DNA of 64,000 nt, taken from positions 868,001-932,000 of the forward strand of contig OZ005698.1 of the NCBI GenBank assembly GCA_963930775.1, in the 5' to 3' direction. The notes below the pieces were generated by a model. That model was not told the origin of the DNA, did not search any database, and was given only the letters and a program-made list of their open reading frames with translations. The position numbers and the translations under genes are program-made. Of the stretch, positions 46,401-58,668 are shown one piece after another; within the stretch, counting starts at the first letter, position 1; every line of letters begins with the position of its first letter. This DNA comes from Cliona cf. orientalis. Its lineage: Eukaryota; Porifera; Demospongiae; Clionaida; Clionaidae.

Positions 46401-49303
46401 ATTCTAAAGGCATGCTGTGCTTGTGAGTGTATGTGTGTGTGTGTTGTATGGTGGCGGTGGATGATACCATCCTTGTGTTTAGCATCTACTGTTTCTCTGT
46501 TAAGCCTATTCAAGAGGCCAAACTGTACTATAAGCACCACAGACCCTTCCATGCCACATACATGTACATGCAGTAAACTACTCTAAAGCTAGATATATCG
46601 GCAGGAATTAGACCATATTTTGAAGAATATACACTACAATATTCTAATATCCAAACAGGCCTACTTTTCAATGCTGTACATTATTGGGATAAATGCTGCT
46701 ATCAACACAGACATGAATGACTGAATTGGCTCCATTTGTGTTAGGCCAAGCCTGAACTACATATCATAAAATTTTACAGTGAGGCGTTGACACGTGTCAG
46801 TGGTGTGTGTGTGTGTGTGTGTGTGTGTGGTGGTGGTGTCTCGGTGTGGCCTAGTAAACTTTCCTTGTTTTATCCATCACTGATGTGTTTGAACAATCAA
46901 TCTTTGTGCCCAGTATACTATATAGTAGATCAATCTACATCTGTGTGCATACAATGTTCTTGCAATATGTGGCTTTTCATAAAAATATACGGTATAATGT
47001 GTGTACACACACTCCATAAGCACATCGGTGTACTGTTTCTGATCCCTCTACTGATTTCAATCTGAGTACTGGATTGGGGGGGGGGGGGGGATTTCGTATT
47101 GATTTAGATCATGTATAAACCATTATTCACATCCTTATTATGGTACTAAATTATATGTAGGTCCATTTCTGAAGGAGACAAGAAACATGAAAGGGACAAA
47201 AGTAAGAGCAGTAAGAAGGAACGAAAGAAAAAACGAAAGCGAAAATCGAGTTCTTCCGGCCCTGACGAGGAAGCGTCTCCCTCCCCACCTCCTCGAAAGA
47301 GAGGAAGAAAGGATCCCGATGAAGAAGAAGACTCAGATAGTTCACCAGAGAGACCAAGAAGCAGAGACAAAGCCTCACCACCTCCACCTTCTTCTCGATC
47401 GCATAAGAAAGAGAAATCTCGAATGGCTGAGCGCGAAGAGAGGCAGGCATTTCACCGTCGCAGATCTGGAGAAAAATCACCTTCTCCAAGTCAACAACGA
47501 AAGAGAGACAGATCTCCTCTGCCTAGGCCTTCTTTAGAGGTCAAAAGGTCAGCCGAGAGGGGCTATTCTCCTCCTTCCTCTTCTCGGCGACAGAGAGGTG
47601 GGATAGAAGAGAAAAAGCAAATGTCACACCACCGCCAGTGCTCGAGAAGCGACGAGAGAGGAAGACAGAGGAGAGGTGAGAAGAGAAGACAAAGGAGACA
47701 GTCTTCTTCGTCGCATGATGAGCAGTTAGAGCACACTGATAGATCTCCATCCCCACAACTACCATCATCAAGAATTGAGATAGAGAGGGAGAAGAGAGAG
47801 AGGGCCAGAAGGCGTTCCAGATCTCGCTCTCCCCAGCAGCAGCAGCAGCAGCAGTATCATCGTCGAGGTCGTGAACGGGAAGAAGAGAAAGAGAGTTTGA
47901 GGAATCAACAGCATAGCCGTCGCGATTCGTCCCCAGCACCCCGCCGACAACGCGATGCTCAACGCTCGAGATCAAGGTCAACCTCCCCTCCTCCTTCTTC
48001 TCATCCCGTTAGCAACCAGGAGAGAAGACAGCAAGAGTATAAAAGGAGGTACGCCCATTCTCCTCCTCCTCCTACTGCTTCTTCTAGACATAGAAACCAA
48101 TCTCCACCATCGTCGCGACAGCGTAGAAAATCATCCACTTCTCCACCACCTAGGCAGTCTCGTAGACAGCAAAGATCGAGTCCCAGCCCAAAAAGACGAC
48201 ACCGACATGACTCTTCGTCCCCTGCCCCCTCCCCCTCTCCTCCTCGTGCTTCAAGAAGAAGACACGAAACTCCCGATGAAGAAGACTCGAGATCCGACTC
48301 ACCTCAACAAAGGTCCTCTTCCGATGAAGAGGAGGAAGAGGAAAGGGAGGAAGTTCGCTCACCTGTCATTCGGCAGCGGCAAGCAGAGTCCAGCAGTCCC
48401 TCTCCTTCCCCTTCCCCCTCCCCTCACCCACCTCCCAGGAACAGGCAAAGAGAAGTTTCTCGTTCACCCTCAGTACATGCATCCCCCTCTCCATCACCCC
48501 CACCTAGAGGCAGAAACCAGCAGAGGTATGAGAAAAGGCGGTCAAGATCCCATTCCTCGAGTTGTGAGCCGCCAACAAGACGAGGGAGGGAGAGGGGAGA
48601 TCGTAGCCGAGGGAGAGACTATGGCTATCATCACCACGAGAGTAGTTCCTCGAGATATCGACAAAGGGGTGGGAGCAGAGATCGATCGCCGAGAGAACGT
48701 TGGAGAGAGAGGGGAGGGTATGGTGGAGATAGGAGGAGGGGGAAGCGTAGCTCTTCCCCTGACTTTGACGGAGAACGTGATCGAGATAGAGAGAGAGGAG
48801 GGCGCGATGGGGATAGGAGGAGAGGGAAGCGTAGCTCTTCTCCTGAAGAACGCAATCGAGACAGAGAGAGAGGAGGGTATCGTAGAGACAGAAGAAGGGG
48901 GAAGCGTAGCTCTTCTCCTGAATCTGATGGAGGACGTGATCGAGACAGAGAGAGGGAAGAAGGATCTCGTAAAGATAGGAGGAGAGGGAAGCGTAGCTCT
49001 TCTCCTGAAGAACGCGATCAAGACAGAGAGAGAGGAGGATATCGTAGGGACAGAAGGAGAGGGAGACGTAGCTCTTCTCCCGAGTCTGATCGAGACAGAG
49101 AGAGAGAAGAAGGATCTCGTAGAGATAGGAGGAGAGGGAAGCATAGCTCTTCTCCCGACTCTGACGATGGAGAGCGTCGTGAGCGATATGGTGAAGGAAG
49201 GAGGGGGAGGAGCTCCCGTGGAGTACGTGGATCACCGGATAGTGACCGGGACAGGGGGCGTGGCCGGGGGAGGAGGAGGAGGAGGAGTCGATCTAGCAGC
49301 TAA
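43449..49303 (+). CDS. SRRM2: SRRM2/CWC21-like serine-arginine splicing factor
   Basis: Spliceosome-associated protein. Five exons are read: 43449-43687, 44032-44295, 44940-45092, 45435-45518 and 47161-49303, all joined in phase 2, giving 960 aa. The N terminus (MYNGIGLATPRGSGTSGYVQ) is the hallmark of the SRRM2/Cwc21 family, and residues 45-100 form the cwf21 domain (N-K-E-I-L-E-H-Q-W-K-R-R-I-E-L). Then come an acidic/Ser segment, Lys-rich exons and a very long RS/SR and SP-rich exon. Residues near the C terminus are six tandem repeats with the core D-R-R-R-G-K-R-S-S-S-P. Family members promote splicing and organise nuclear speckles; the vertebrate protein is far longer. An overlapping 474-codon frame over the same exon is a low-complexity shadow. 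Confidence 0.85.
45519..47160. other. SRRM2-like intron 4, microsatellite-rich
   Basis: It contains TACATG-type palindromic runs (45829-45935), a GT run (46802-46830), a G run near 47077 and a copy of a repeat with CACCACAGACCCTT (46513-46740) in inverted arrangement. No gene. Confidence 0.6.
48720..49170 (+). repeat. Six tandem RS-repeat units in SRRM2-like exon 5
   Basis: Units of about 66-84 bp encode D-R-R-R-G-(K/R)-(R/H)-S-S-S-P followed by alternating E-E-R-x-R-D-R-E-R-G-G-Y and E-S-D-x-R-D-R-E-R-E-E-G-S tails. The alternation suggests a two-unit amplification step. Confidence 0.85.
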
Positions 49304-52300
49304 TGATGACATACAAAGGTACGTGTACAGTGGTATAATATTATGTGCAGTGCATGATTTATATAACATGATGCTTTAGACTAATCATCAAGAATATCCA
49401 CTCTTGGTATGTATGATCTAGTGTTTGTTCTGCTAGGTATATTGATGTAGAGTAATTTTGACGCTTTACTCGCTGTATACATTAATTTTGCTCAGTTAGT
49501 CCATGTCGTGTCTTGAACCCGAGCATTTTGTAGACTTAGTGCTATTGACTGAGATGACTTATTAGGATTCACCAGACACCCATAACCCTTTGTGCAGCCA
49601 CGCATGTATGTACATACACACTCATACATACATACATACATGACATGACATGTGCGCAGCTATTGACCTTATTTTTGCATAACAAAGGAATTAGGATAAG
49701 AAGAGTGCTAACGAGACATAATGCATTAGCGAGGAGTGGCTTCCTATGCTAGCATTGTTAGGGGTTCGGGTAAAATGTGCTTATTCATCAGAATGCCAAC
49801 TATGTACCAACGCATGCTACATACATACCAGTACATACGTATTCCTCTGTACCTGAATATGCCTCTGGATTTACAAGATGATTTACAGTGTGGATGGAGA
49901 ATTTTCATCCAGAGGGTGGAGGGGGCATGAATTTCCTACCCCCCCCCCATCCAAATTTACCCCTCTAGAATCTAATACTATTATTTCCCCCCTTCCCCAA
50001 GAATTTGGGTTCACGTGCTTGCAACCCCCATCAATAAGATTCTGTACGAAACACTGCAGTCTCGGCTGCTAGTGCTGTCCAGCACGGAATCTGATGCTCA
50101 AGAGTGAATATTCAGGGCACTCATCATACAATTCCCTGCCAGTTTTCTTTCAAGTTTGATTAGCACCATCCTATGAAGAACCAGTGTATGCACATGCATA
50201 TTATGCAGCTGGCCAATAAATATATATGTACATTGTATAACATACAATGTCATGTATAATGTTATATATTGTTATTATGTAGCTGGCAGCCTACCGGTTA
50301 GTGTGTGGGCTAAGAGGGACAGTTAGCTCGATAATCAGGGCCAGTAAAATATGCACTCACAGCGCAGCACTGGGAACATCCTGTATTGAGTGTGTACACA
50401 AGGGGCTGCAATGTGTAGTTAGTTACATGTACATGTACGTATAATATTGTGTACGTAACGATGCACGTATAGTGTGGTGGTAGCTGGCTTAGAGCTATGC
50501 ATATTAGAGAAGGAAGAGTCTTGGCTGGGGTGTATTTTGATGGACGAATGTTCTTGTTTTCCAATCTTGGGGAATGAGTAACTGTTGTGGGGGGTGGGGT
50601 GGGTGGTGCTGACATACTTTAGGCCTGAGGCAGCCGGGACCATGAATTTTTGCTATTAAGTTTTCTGCTGTGTATTTTTCTGTGGCTTTTAATGCACACA
50701 TACATGTACACTATGTAAGTATGTACATTACGTAGATCAGTCCTTAGTGTTTTGGCATACATTGTACTGTGCCGAGTCTACTCTAGATCTAGTGCACATC
50801 CATGGGCATGCTATTCAGTTGAGTAGTTTTGTGTACAATTTCTTGGACGCTTGCATTAGTTGTTATTTGTTCCCCACCGTATATGTACACCACAGGCAAG
50901 TTGAAACCACTACGCATACTACTCCAAACTATCTCCCTCTGTTGACTTTCTCTAATCTCCCTGGTGTGCGATGAAATGATATTTCCACTGGAGATTGGCT
51001 GCTCAACCTAGTTTTGTATAATATTATGAGATATTTGCTTTCTGTTTCGTCATGCATAAGCTTCCTCCTTGAAGTAGTCCTTATGGATGGAGGGGAGGGA
51101 AGGAGGGAGAAAGAGAGGGAGGGAAAGAGAGAGAGGGAGAGAGAAAGAATCGGTTTACAGAGAAGTTACATGTATATGTTCCATTGTAAGTGTGTAGAGG
51201 GCCACCATGTGTGTGGTACGTATATTCCGTTTATTTTCCTGCAATAATGGACTGTCTGTCCAGTGCTGCAAAAAATGATAATAACAATTATTACTGTATG
51301 TGGTGAATGAGGTGAGACTCATCGCTACATGGCTCATGACCATACCTGGTGGAGCATGACAGGACAGGCAGGACCTCTCACTCTAGCTCTCAGGGCGTTG
51401 GCTCAGCACTTACAAGGTAGGAGAGGTGCTCAAATGTCATTAGCTCCAAACAAATAAGGAAACGAGGCTGCCTTACCTATATAGCACATGGCCCCATGCT
51501 GGCTACTGTTGTGACACTGTACAGCAAAATACTATTTTAATAGCTTAGCACCTCTATGCTGAAAGTCCCAAAATTTTTTTTTTTTTGAGTTCGGGGCTTA
51601 CCTAGATCACGTGTGATGCTCTATCGGTTCAGCTAGCTACCAAGTCTCTTGCTCTTTCTTTCTATAATAGTGCAACCCCTATCTCCATTTAATCTGATAC
51701 CGGTACCATTGCCATAAGGTGCTTCATGCTACCAAGAGTGTGCTACTTGTATGTTATATCATGTACTAGATGGGAGGGGAAGGGGGGGAGGTGGCTCTTG
51801 CTATATAGACTTGGTGGTTTATTGAGTGAAAAATGAATCTTCTCAAATTTCATGTAGGTGTGGTATTTGAGCAAGGTCACTATAGTCCACGGACTATTCA
51901 TGCATATTATACATACGTGTAGTCAGAATTGCTCTATGATCCGATCAATATCTTATGCATATGCATTAGCAAGCCGCTTGTGATTATTCTGATCTTACTG
52001 GGTGTGGCTGTGTTTTTGATTGACTGGTGCTGCTCTACCATCCTCCACATGCTTTGCTGCATACTTGCATGCAGTGGTACTATGTGTTTATCAGCTGTTA
52101 GTGGCATGCCTCTCGCACCTATCTACGATTATTCATACCTATGTTTATGATGGGCTGCGATTGATGTATATATGTATGAGTGATACCACCCCCTTAACAC
52201 AGCCCATAACCTACCAACTTTACTGCCCCACCCTTTTTCTTGTTTTTTCTCACTTGCAGGTTTTGTGCAACACATTTTTGAAGGACCTTTTTTCATCAGT

Positions 52301-52796
52301 CATCTGACTCTAATTGATGCCCACCTACTTTTATGATTGTACGATTCTTCACACACCTGTATCTGAACAAAAATTTATTATACTATTTGCTTGCTTTCTT
52401 CACCTTGTATATATTCATGCACCAACATATCCCTATGATAGTTTTCGTTCCTTTTTGTGTATGCATGCACGTACTCATATGGTCAAGTTTCACTTTGACG
52501 TTTCGATAATCACACAGTATATATACTTAAACATAAGTCTTAAACTGGTTACAAAAGCCAAAAAAAGTCACTACACAAGCTACGAAAAAGAGCAAAAACA
52601 GCAGCTCTTGTTGCAATCCAGGAAGAACCTAGCAGCAGTCAGCTAAAACATGACACAAATTACACATAATAAACGGGACAACTGTTAAATACATAATGCC
52701 TGCAAGATGTGTGTACCGTACGTTAAGTCTTACAGAGTTAATATTAAGCTATGCTGATATTAAAGGGAAACCAAGGACTAAATAAGCTGAACTGCT
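49304..52796. other. 3.5 kb intergenic region without a recognised gene
   Basis: Microsatellite and low-complexity sequence: ACATACATACAT near 49615, TACATGTACATG near 50425 and a GAGGGA run at 51090-51150. Short open frames only. No RNA gene was recognised. Confidence 0.55.
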
Positions 52797-53382
52797 TCAC
52801 TGCTCTGGCGGAACACCTCCCTCATACACTTGCTCCTTTGTCTTGTCGACCTGTCCGAGGCCTTCGTGTTTCACCTTGGGCGCGTTCACGGCCGATTCTA
52901 CGCCAACTGCACCGGCGCCATAGCTCGAGGTGCCCGCTCCCTCGCCCTTTCCAACTCCAAGGTTCTCCTTGACCTTGGGCACGTTCGTCTGTGCCTGGAT
53001 GTTCAATGCGCCAGCTCCATAAGAGTGTGCTGCGTCGGTCTTTTGATAACCTCCGACAGCCTTACCACCGCCTGTGCAAAAAAAAATTCATATTATCGCG
53101 AGAACAAACGCAAAAAAAGTGAACTCGCTTGTATCGTTTAGAAAGACACAAAATTAACACCAATCTTTAATAGTCAAACTACGGAGGATAGATTACATGC
53201 TTTGCAAGCACTCCTACACACCACAGGGCATGCAAATACACAGACGAATCTAGCTTATCCTAGCTAGCTGTTTGGACAAAAACACGTGGCTTACTTTGGC
53301 TTGTTGTGTGCGAGAGGTTCACGTTTCCAGCGGAGTAATCGGCTCCCTTGCCGGAGTATCCACCAATCTTTCCAATAGGCAT
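52797..53382 (-). CDS. Small glycine-rich protein of unknown function
   Basis: Two exons, 53382-53295 and 53071-52797, joined in phase 1 (A | GC) to 120 aa, starting MPIGKIGGYSG. I do not recognise a family. The sequence is Gly/Ala/Lys-rich. It contains two related segments of about 35 residues with the core S-Y-G-A-G-A then N-x-P-K-V-K, separated by G-V-G-K-G-E-G, and ends Y-E-G-G-V-P-P-E-Q. There is no signal peptide or membrane segment. Splice sites are good (GTAAGC donor, TTTTTTTTGCACAG acceptor) and the frame is kept, so the gene looks real. It is divergent from PXMP2. Confidence 0.6.
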
Positions 53383-53742
53383 CTTCTCAACTTGATCGCG
53401 ACGATTGACTTCTACTAAAAAAGAGGGCGAACTCGAGAGATGCTGAGCGATGATAATGACTGCTGAGCTGCTGCAAAGAAAAGAAGGTGTGGCACTCTCG
53501 GCCACGATCACTGCGCGTGCGCGGCGCCACGAAGCTCCGTTGCATGGCGAATCTGATTGGCTGTTGCTATGCAATTTAATGCTTTCTCCTTATAAGGCCT
53601 GCACCGATGTTTGTAATTTTGCATACTAATTAGCTATTCATGACGTCATATCCAATTTTGTGGGCGTGGTAGTACCTCGTTGTACTTTGTACTTTGCCAC
53701 AATATTCCTCATCTCTAAGACTTCCACAGGAAGGCATCATCC
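53383..53742. promoter_or_regulatory. Divergent promoter with NRF1-like site
   Basis: 360 bp between divergent genes. TGCGCGTGCGCG at 53512-53523 matches the NRF1 palindrome family, a frequent site in housekeeping and bidirectional promoters. Confidence 0.5.
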
Positions 53743-55411
53743 ATGGATCATTCTCCTGCAGAACCTCCCAATATCAGTGATCAATCCACTGTGCTCTCTT
53801 CACCCAGCTCTGACTCCAGGGGCTTTCCTATAAGCAGCACCAGCAGCAATGGGGGCCGCAGTCAGCTAGGCATGAGTACATCTGCCACTGCACAGCAGTT
53901 CCAGCCAATCATCCGGTTGCTTCGACTTTACCTCAAGTATCTCGACAAGCACCCTGTAGCAACCAAGGCAGTGACAAGGTGCTGTATATTCTACTCTTGA
54001 AAAGCAGTCGGATGATTTGTTAAATACTGATCATGAGGATGCATGTGAAATGACTGCCGCACATCACCTGCTGTCTCTAGAGCTGCTTAATTGATCCGAA
54101 TTAAGTCAATTGTTATTGAATTAGGCTGGCATTGGCGCTCATGCATACTCGACACTAGACCTACCTACCTACAGGCTACCCCAATTAGGGCACAGCTGCT
54201 ACCTACAATTTATTTGCAGTTTTTTGGCACCACATAACTAGCATTATCCCATTCACTGCATTATAGCTAATACTAAGTCTTAATACATTAAATTTTTGTA
54301 GCCTCATCCCCCATTCAGTCATGCTCTATTGAAAAGATTGGGCCCAGTCCTCTATCAAAAATATTATTTTGCACTAGGTTTATTCGGACCCTGTGTTGAT
54401 TTTAGTACAATATTTTGTGTGCTTGAGTTATACTACTGGTACAATTATGACTGCATGTGGTTAGGAACTTGATTTTATATTTATGGCATTGCTATATATA
54501 ATGAGTTGTGCCTTGATCCTCTTGCATTGCAGCTCTGTGTTGGCTGCCATTGGAGACATAGCTTCCCAGGTGATTGTTCAGGCGGGCAAACAAGGAAAGA
54601 AACACTTCTCCTGGAGGAGCACAGCTGCATTTGCTGCATTTGGGTAAGATTGCCTGCTTCAAATCAATATTACTGTCAAGAGCAATACTCTTGATATTAT
54701 GTGCTAAAAATTTAATAATTAATTTTTATGGATGACTCAATAGCATTCACACCTTATCCATCATCATAAGTTAATAGTAGAACCCCTCTATATCTCATTT
54801 ATATTATTCCAGTCATCCCGTATCCTGGTCATGAGGTTGATTCCCCTCCCTATAGAGTATATGTAGAGATAATACTAAAAGTTTTTTTAACATTTCTGTT
54901 AATTCTATACACTCTGTCCTCCAGGTTTATTGTCACAGGCCCTGTCACTCACACACTGTACTGGATATTAGAGGCTATTGATCATCGAAAGACAAAAACT
55001 TCAACCGTCAAGAAAGTTGTCATAGATAGATTGGTATTTGCTCCTCCATATCTGCTATCTCTGCTCTACTTTGTTGCTCGGTTTGAGGTATATAGATTTC
55101 TACCTCCCCTCATTCCCACATTTGACGACCTTTACCTATTTTATGACTCAAATAATGTAGGGTAAAAATCATACCGAGGCATGGGCTGCTGTAAAGGCTG
55201 TATTTTGGTCAGTGCTGGTGAAAAACTGGATCATATGGGGCATTGCTCAGTACATCAATTTGAGTTATGTTCCCGTTAAGGTAAACATTAATAATAATTA
55301 TTATTACTGTCTATTAATTGAAATTATTTCTCTTGAATATAGCACCGAGTATTGTTTGCTAACTTGACTGCTTTGCTATGGAACATCTACTTAGCTATCA
55401 TTCGAAGATAG
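53743..55411 (+). CDS. PXMP2: Mpv17/PMP22 family peroxisomal membrane protein
   Basis: Five exons, 53743-53978, 54533-54643, 54925-55087, 55161-55280 and 55343-55411, sum to 233 codons (232 aa) with clean GT/AG sites. A Ser/Pro-rich N-terminal extension of about 50 residues precedes the family core: Y-L-K-Y-L-D-K-H-P-V-A-T-K-A, then G-D-I-A-S-Q (first membrane segment), G-P-V-T-H-T-L-Y-W, R-L-V-F-A-P-P, W-x-W-x-x-x-Q-Y-I-N-like N-W-I-I-W-G-I-A-Q-Y-I-N and V-L-F-A-N-L-T-A-L-L-W. Four membrane segments are expected. The C-terminal block fits PXMP2 better than MPV17; this is a judgement from memory of the family. PXMP2 is a pore-forming peroxisomal membrane protein. Confidence 0.82.
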
Positions 55412-56328
55412 CCAGCTACTAATATGCTAGCAATTATTGTGAAGGATGACATTAATTTTTCCTGTGGAGCGGAGCGCCGTGTTCATTGTGCGCATGCGCA
55501 CTGTTATGCACCCAACACATCCGGTTGATGGTCAGTTATTAATTACCGGTTCACAACAGGCCCCGCCTTTTTCCCGCCTACTTTTGACCAAATTATTCAT
55601 GACATGATGATATGCATGCTTGAGCTGAGCTAGCTAAGCAGCTAGTCTGGTGTTCAGTTTCAAGATAGACGATAAGCCGACAGCTGACGGAGCTACAGAG
55701 AGTGTGAACTTCGACAGGTACTAAAAAACTAGTGAGTTATTCGTTGACCTATGTCAGGGTGTGTGTGTGAGTCATTGTTTTTGCGTGAATACCTTCTTCT
55801 AAATAAAAAAAAGAAGTAGCACTCATGCATGGAGAAAGAGTGAGAGATAGGCAGTTGCGTCAACGTACGCCGTTGCATTGTAAGTACTATCTACCCAGCC
55901 ACAGGTAGAGGAATAATATTTTTATAGCCAGCCCTCGTTTGCATAATTTGAGGAGCTGAATTTATTTAGGCAGCCATGAATATATATATTTTTTCTTCTC
56001 CATGTTTCAGGCTATGGCCTAGAGACTGGTATGGTTTGTGGGTCACCTGGAGGCCTGTGTCTTTTTTTTTCAATATCAGTCTTACTCTAAAGTGAAAGTT
56101 TGAGAAAGCCTATGATTATTTTTGACCTTGAAGAAGGGTAAATACTTTCCAGGCTTTGTAATTCATGGATATTTTAGGATAGTGTCAAATTGTCTCTAAC
56201 TGACCACTTCAAAGATATTAAATGCTCCTTATACTACAGTAACCTCTCTCTCTCTTTCTCTCTCTTTCTCTTTCTCTCTCTCTCCCCCTCTCCACACTTC
56301 ATCTCGTTTGTTCCCTGTTTTTCAGATC
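55412..56328 (+). promoter_or_regulatory. Promoter and probable 5' UTR exon of the last gene
   Basis: The perfect NRF1 palindrome TGCGCATGCGCA lies at 55489-55500. A non-coding first exon is plausible, ending at ACTTCGACAG before GTACTA near 55717. The coding exon has its own acceptor (TTTTTCAG, 56318-56325), which implies an upstream exon. A CT-rich tract precedes it at 56246-56290. Confidence 0.45.
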
Positions 56329-58577
56329 ATGGGTGACTCTTCGGAGTGGATTGAGGCTGTCATTCGAAGACTAGGCTCATCGGTAGGCCACTGTTTATTT
56401 AACTCACCCCACAGTATGCTTAGTGCTCTTAGCCATGAATATACTGACGTGTTTGTTTGTGCGAGCGTTCTCGTAGTAACTACACTGTGTGTGCATGCTG
56501 AGTACGAGCTGATTGAGTATACATGTCCATATTACGTATTATGTATGCGGACTTGGATGATAGTTAACCAAGATAATCATGGGTAGGCGTTGTGATTGAA
56601 GGAGGTGTCCTCATTTTATAGTTTAGATAATATTATTTCTTTATATACATGTGTACACACACATTACTTGTCTGCCTGAAAACAGAAGCGTCGATCTGCT
56701 ACTAATCATGCCCTTATAGAGGGGTTCTACCCTGCAATTAGGTACATGGGGAGTGGGGGAGGAGGAGGGGGTTGTATGTGTTCCTACGGTAGTTGTTGCT
56801 CTCTATTAACTAGAGCTTTGGTTTTTATCTGTTGTGTCTTCTTTGAGAGAATGTCCGTTATTCAAAACCGTTCCCATTCACGGAACTGTACACTGTGTAA
56901 ATCACTAAGCCGTGTTGGAGATCTAACGTGTAATATACACACGTATATACATACATTGCAATACTGTCATTGTGGGTCGGGCACGTGTGTAGTTTAGTAC
57001 ACACAAGCTTTTAGCAGTCTTAGCCCTACTCCCCACGGTGGGGTTTGATGATCAACAGTCTCTGTGTGATAACACAACATACATGTACATTATAATATTG
57101 TGTGTAGAGAGGAGCATGGGTATAATATACCACATATGGGCGTGATGTTCCAATTGAGCACAATGTAGGAGTTTTGGTTAATATACTATTTGCTATCGGG
57201 TCAAAATTGTAGTGATTAAGTATGTACGTACTTGTGGCAGCCTTACAAAGTAGTAAACATCTTAGTGAGGTGAGAGAAAGAGGGAGGAAGTAGAGAGAGA
57301 GAGAGAGGGAGAGGGAGAGAGAGAGAAAGAGAAAGAGGGAGAGAGAGAGGGAGAGAGGGAGGGAGGGAGGGAGGGAAGGGGGAGGGAGAGAGAGCTGCTT
57401 GTCTTTGTAACCTGTCAATGTGACATCATCTATTCTGTGGCTCATTGTGGAGTGTAGTTGTAGCTAGTTTACTTTAGAACAACCCCTGGCTAATTACCGG
57501 ATTAGAGACCTTGTGCAACTGTGCCCATTTGTGAGGCCATAATGAATGTCATTGGGCTGTTTAGTGGCCACACTACAGCTACTACACTGGAGAGACTGCT
57601 ACATTGTACCTGCACATATGACCAGACAGCTAAGGCTGAAGGTAGACAGTTAGTTGCCTAGCTTGATCTGTGACTGCTCATTCCAGGAAAGCTGTTTTAT
57701 ATTCAATGTACTGATTCCGTAATATTCTTGCATGGTCTCAGTACATACACAGCTGCTCAGGTAGACACTGTCATACACACGCACGCACACACTTGCATAC
57801 ATTGTACATATAAATGTTATACTGATGCACGCATACGCTACAGACACACACACACACACACACACTCACAATAACGCATACATACAGACACACATACATG
57901 TACATGTACACATACACACGTAATATTCGTGCACCTGCACATCCACACACACACACATCACATACATGCATATCATTATCAGTTCCTGGCGGTTTTAAAG
58001 GGGGACCATTTATCATTTTGAATGAAAAGTGGTTTTTACCCCTATACAGAGCAGGGCTAAATCATGACATTATATTCGGGCAGTGGGTCAGGAAATTGTT
58101 ATCACATAATTAACCACAGCTGTGCAAGGCTGCATTGTCCACGATCCTGCAAAAGCCTACGTGTACTTAGGAGGCTGCTAGCTACCTATAGATATAGATC
58201 TATCTCTATCTCCCTATATGCTGTACATTGTATTATCACGGTCACTGAATCGTTGCTGCACATGTGTTCGTATGTGCATCTATATTTCAACTGACACTGT
58301 TATAGTAGCCACATGCCATCCTATTTTTGGTTATTTTGTAATTGAGTTTATGAACGGTCCATTGGGTCGGCTAATAGGCCTATGGTGTGTGCGTGCGTGC
58401 GTGATGGTTTTTATTTTGTTTCTCATTTCTTACCTTTTATAGGCTAAGCATGGGTATTACGTGACTGCAGTGTAGGGATTAGTTTTCCCATCCCGCACCT
58501 CTCTCTCTCTCCACCTCTCTCTCTCTCTCTCTCTATCTACCTTCTCTCTCCACCTCTCTCTCTCCTGTCTACCTCTC

Positions 58578-58668
<91 letters not shown>

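Noticed and set aside
48504-49235. Long minus-strand open frames opposite the RS repeats
   Set aside because: Shadow of the repetitive exon; composition mirrors the RS repeats.
47955-49379. 474-codon open frame overlapping the SRRM2-like last exon
   Set aside because: Low-complexity Arg/Ser-coding sequence keeps alternative frames open. The frame lacks splice continuity with the upstream exons and family similarity.
50280-50350. tRNA-like stretch in the intergenic region
   Set aside because: No consistent acceptor, anticodon and T stems could be paired; A-box and B-box motifs are missing.
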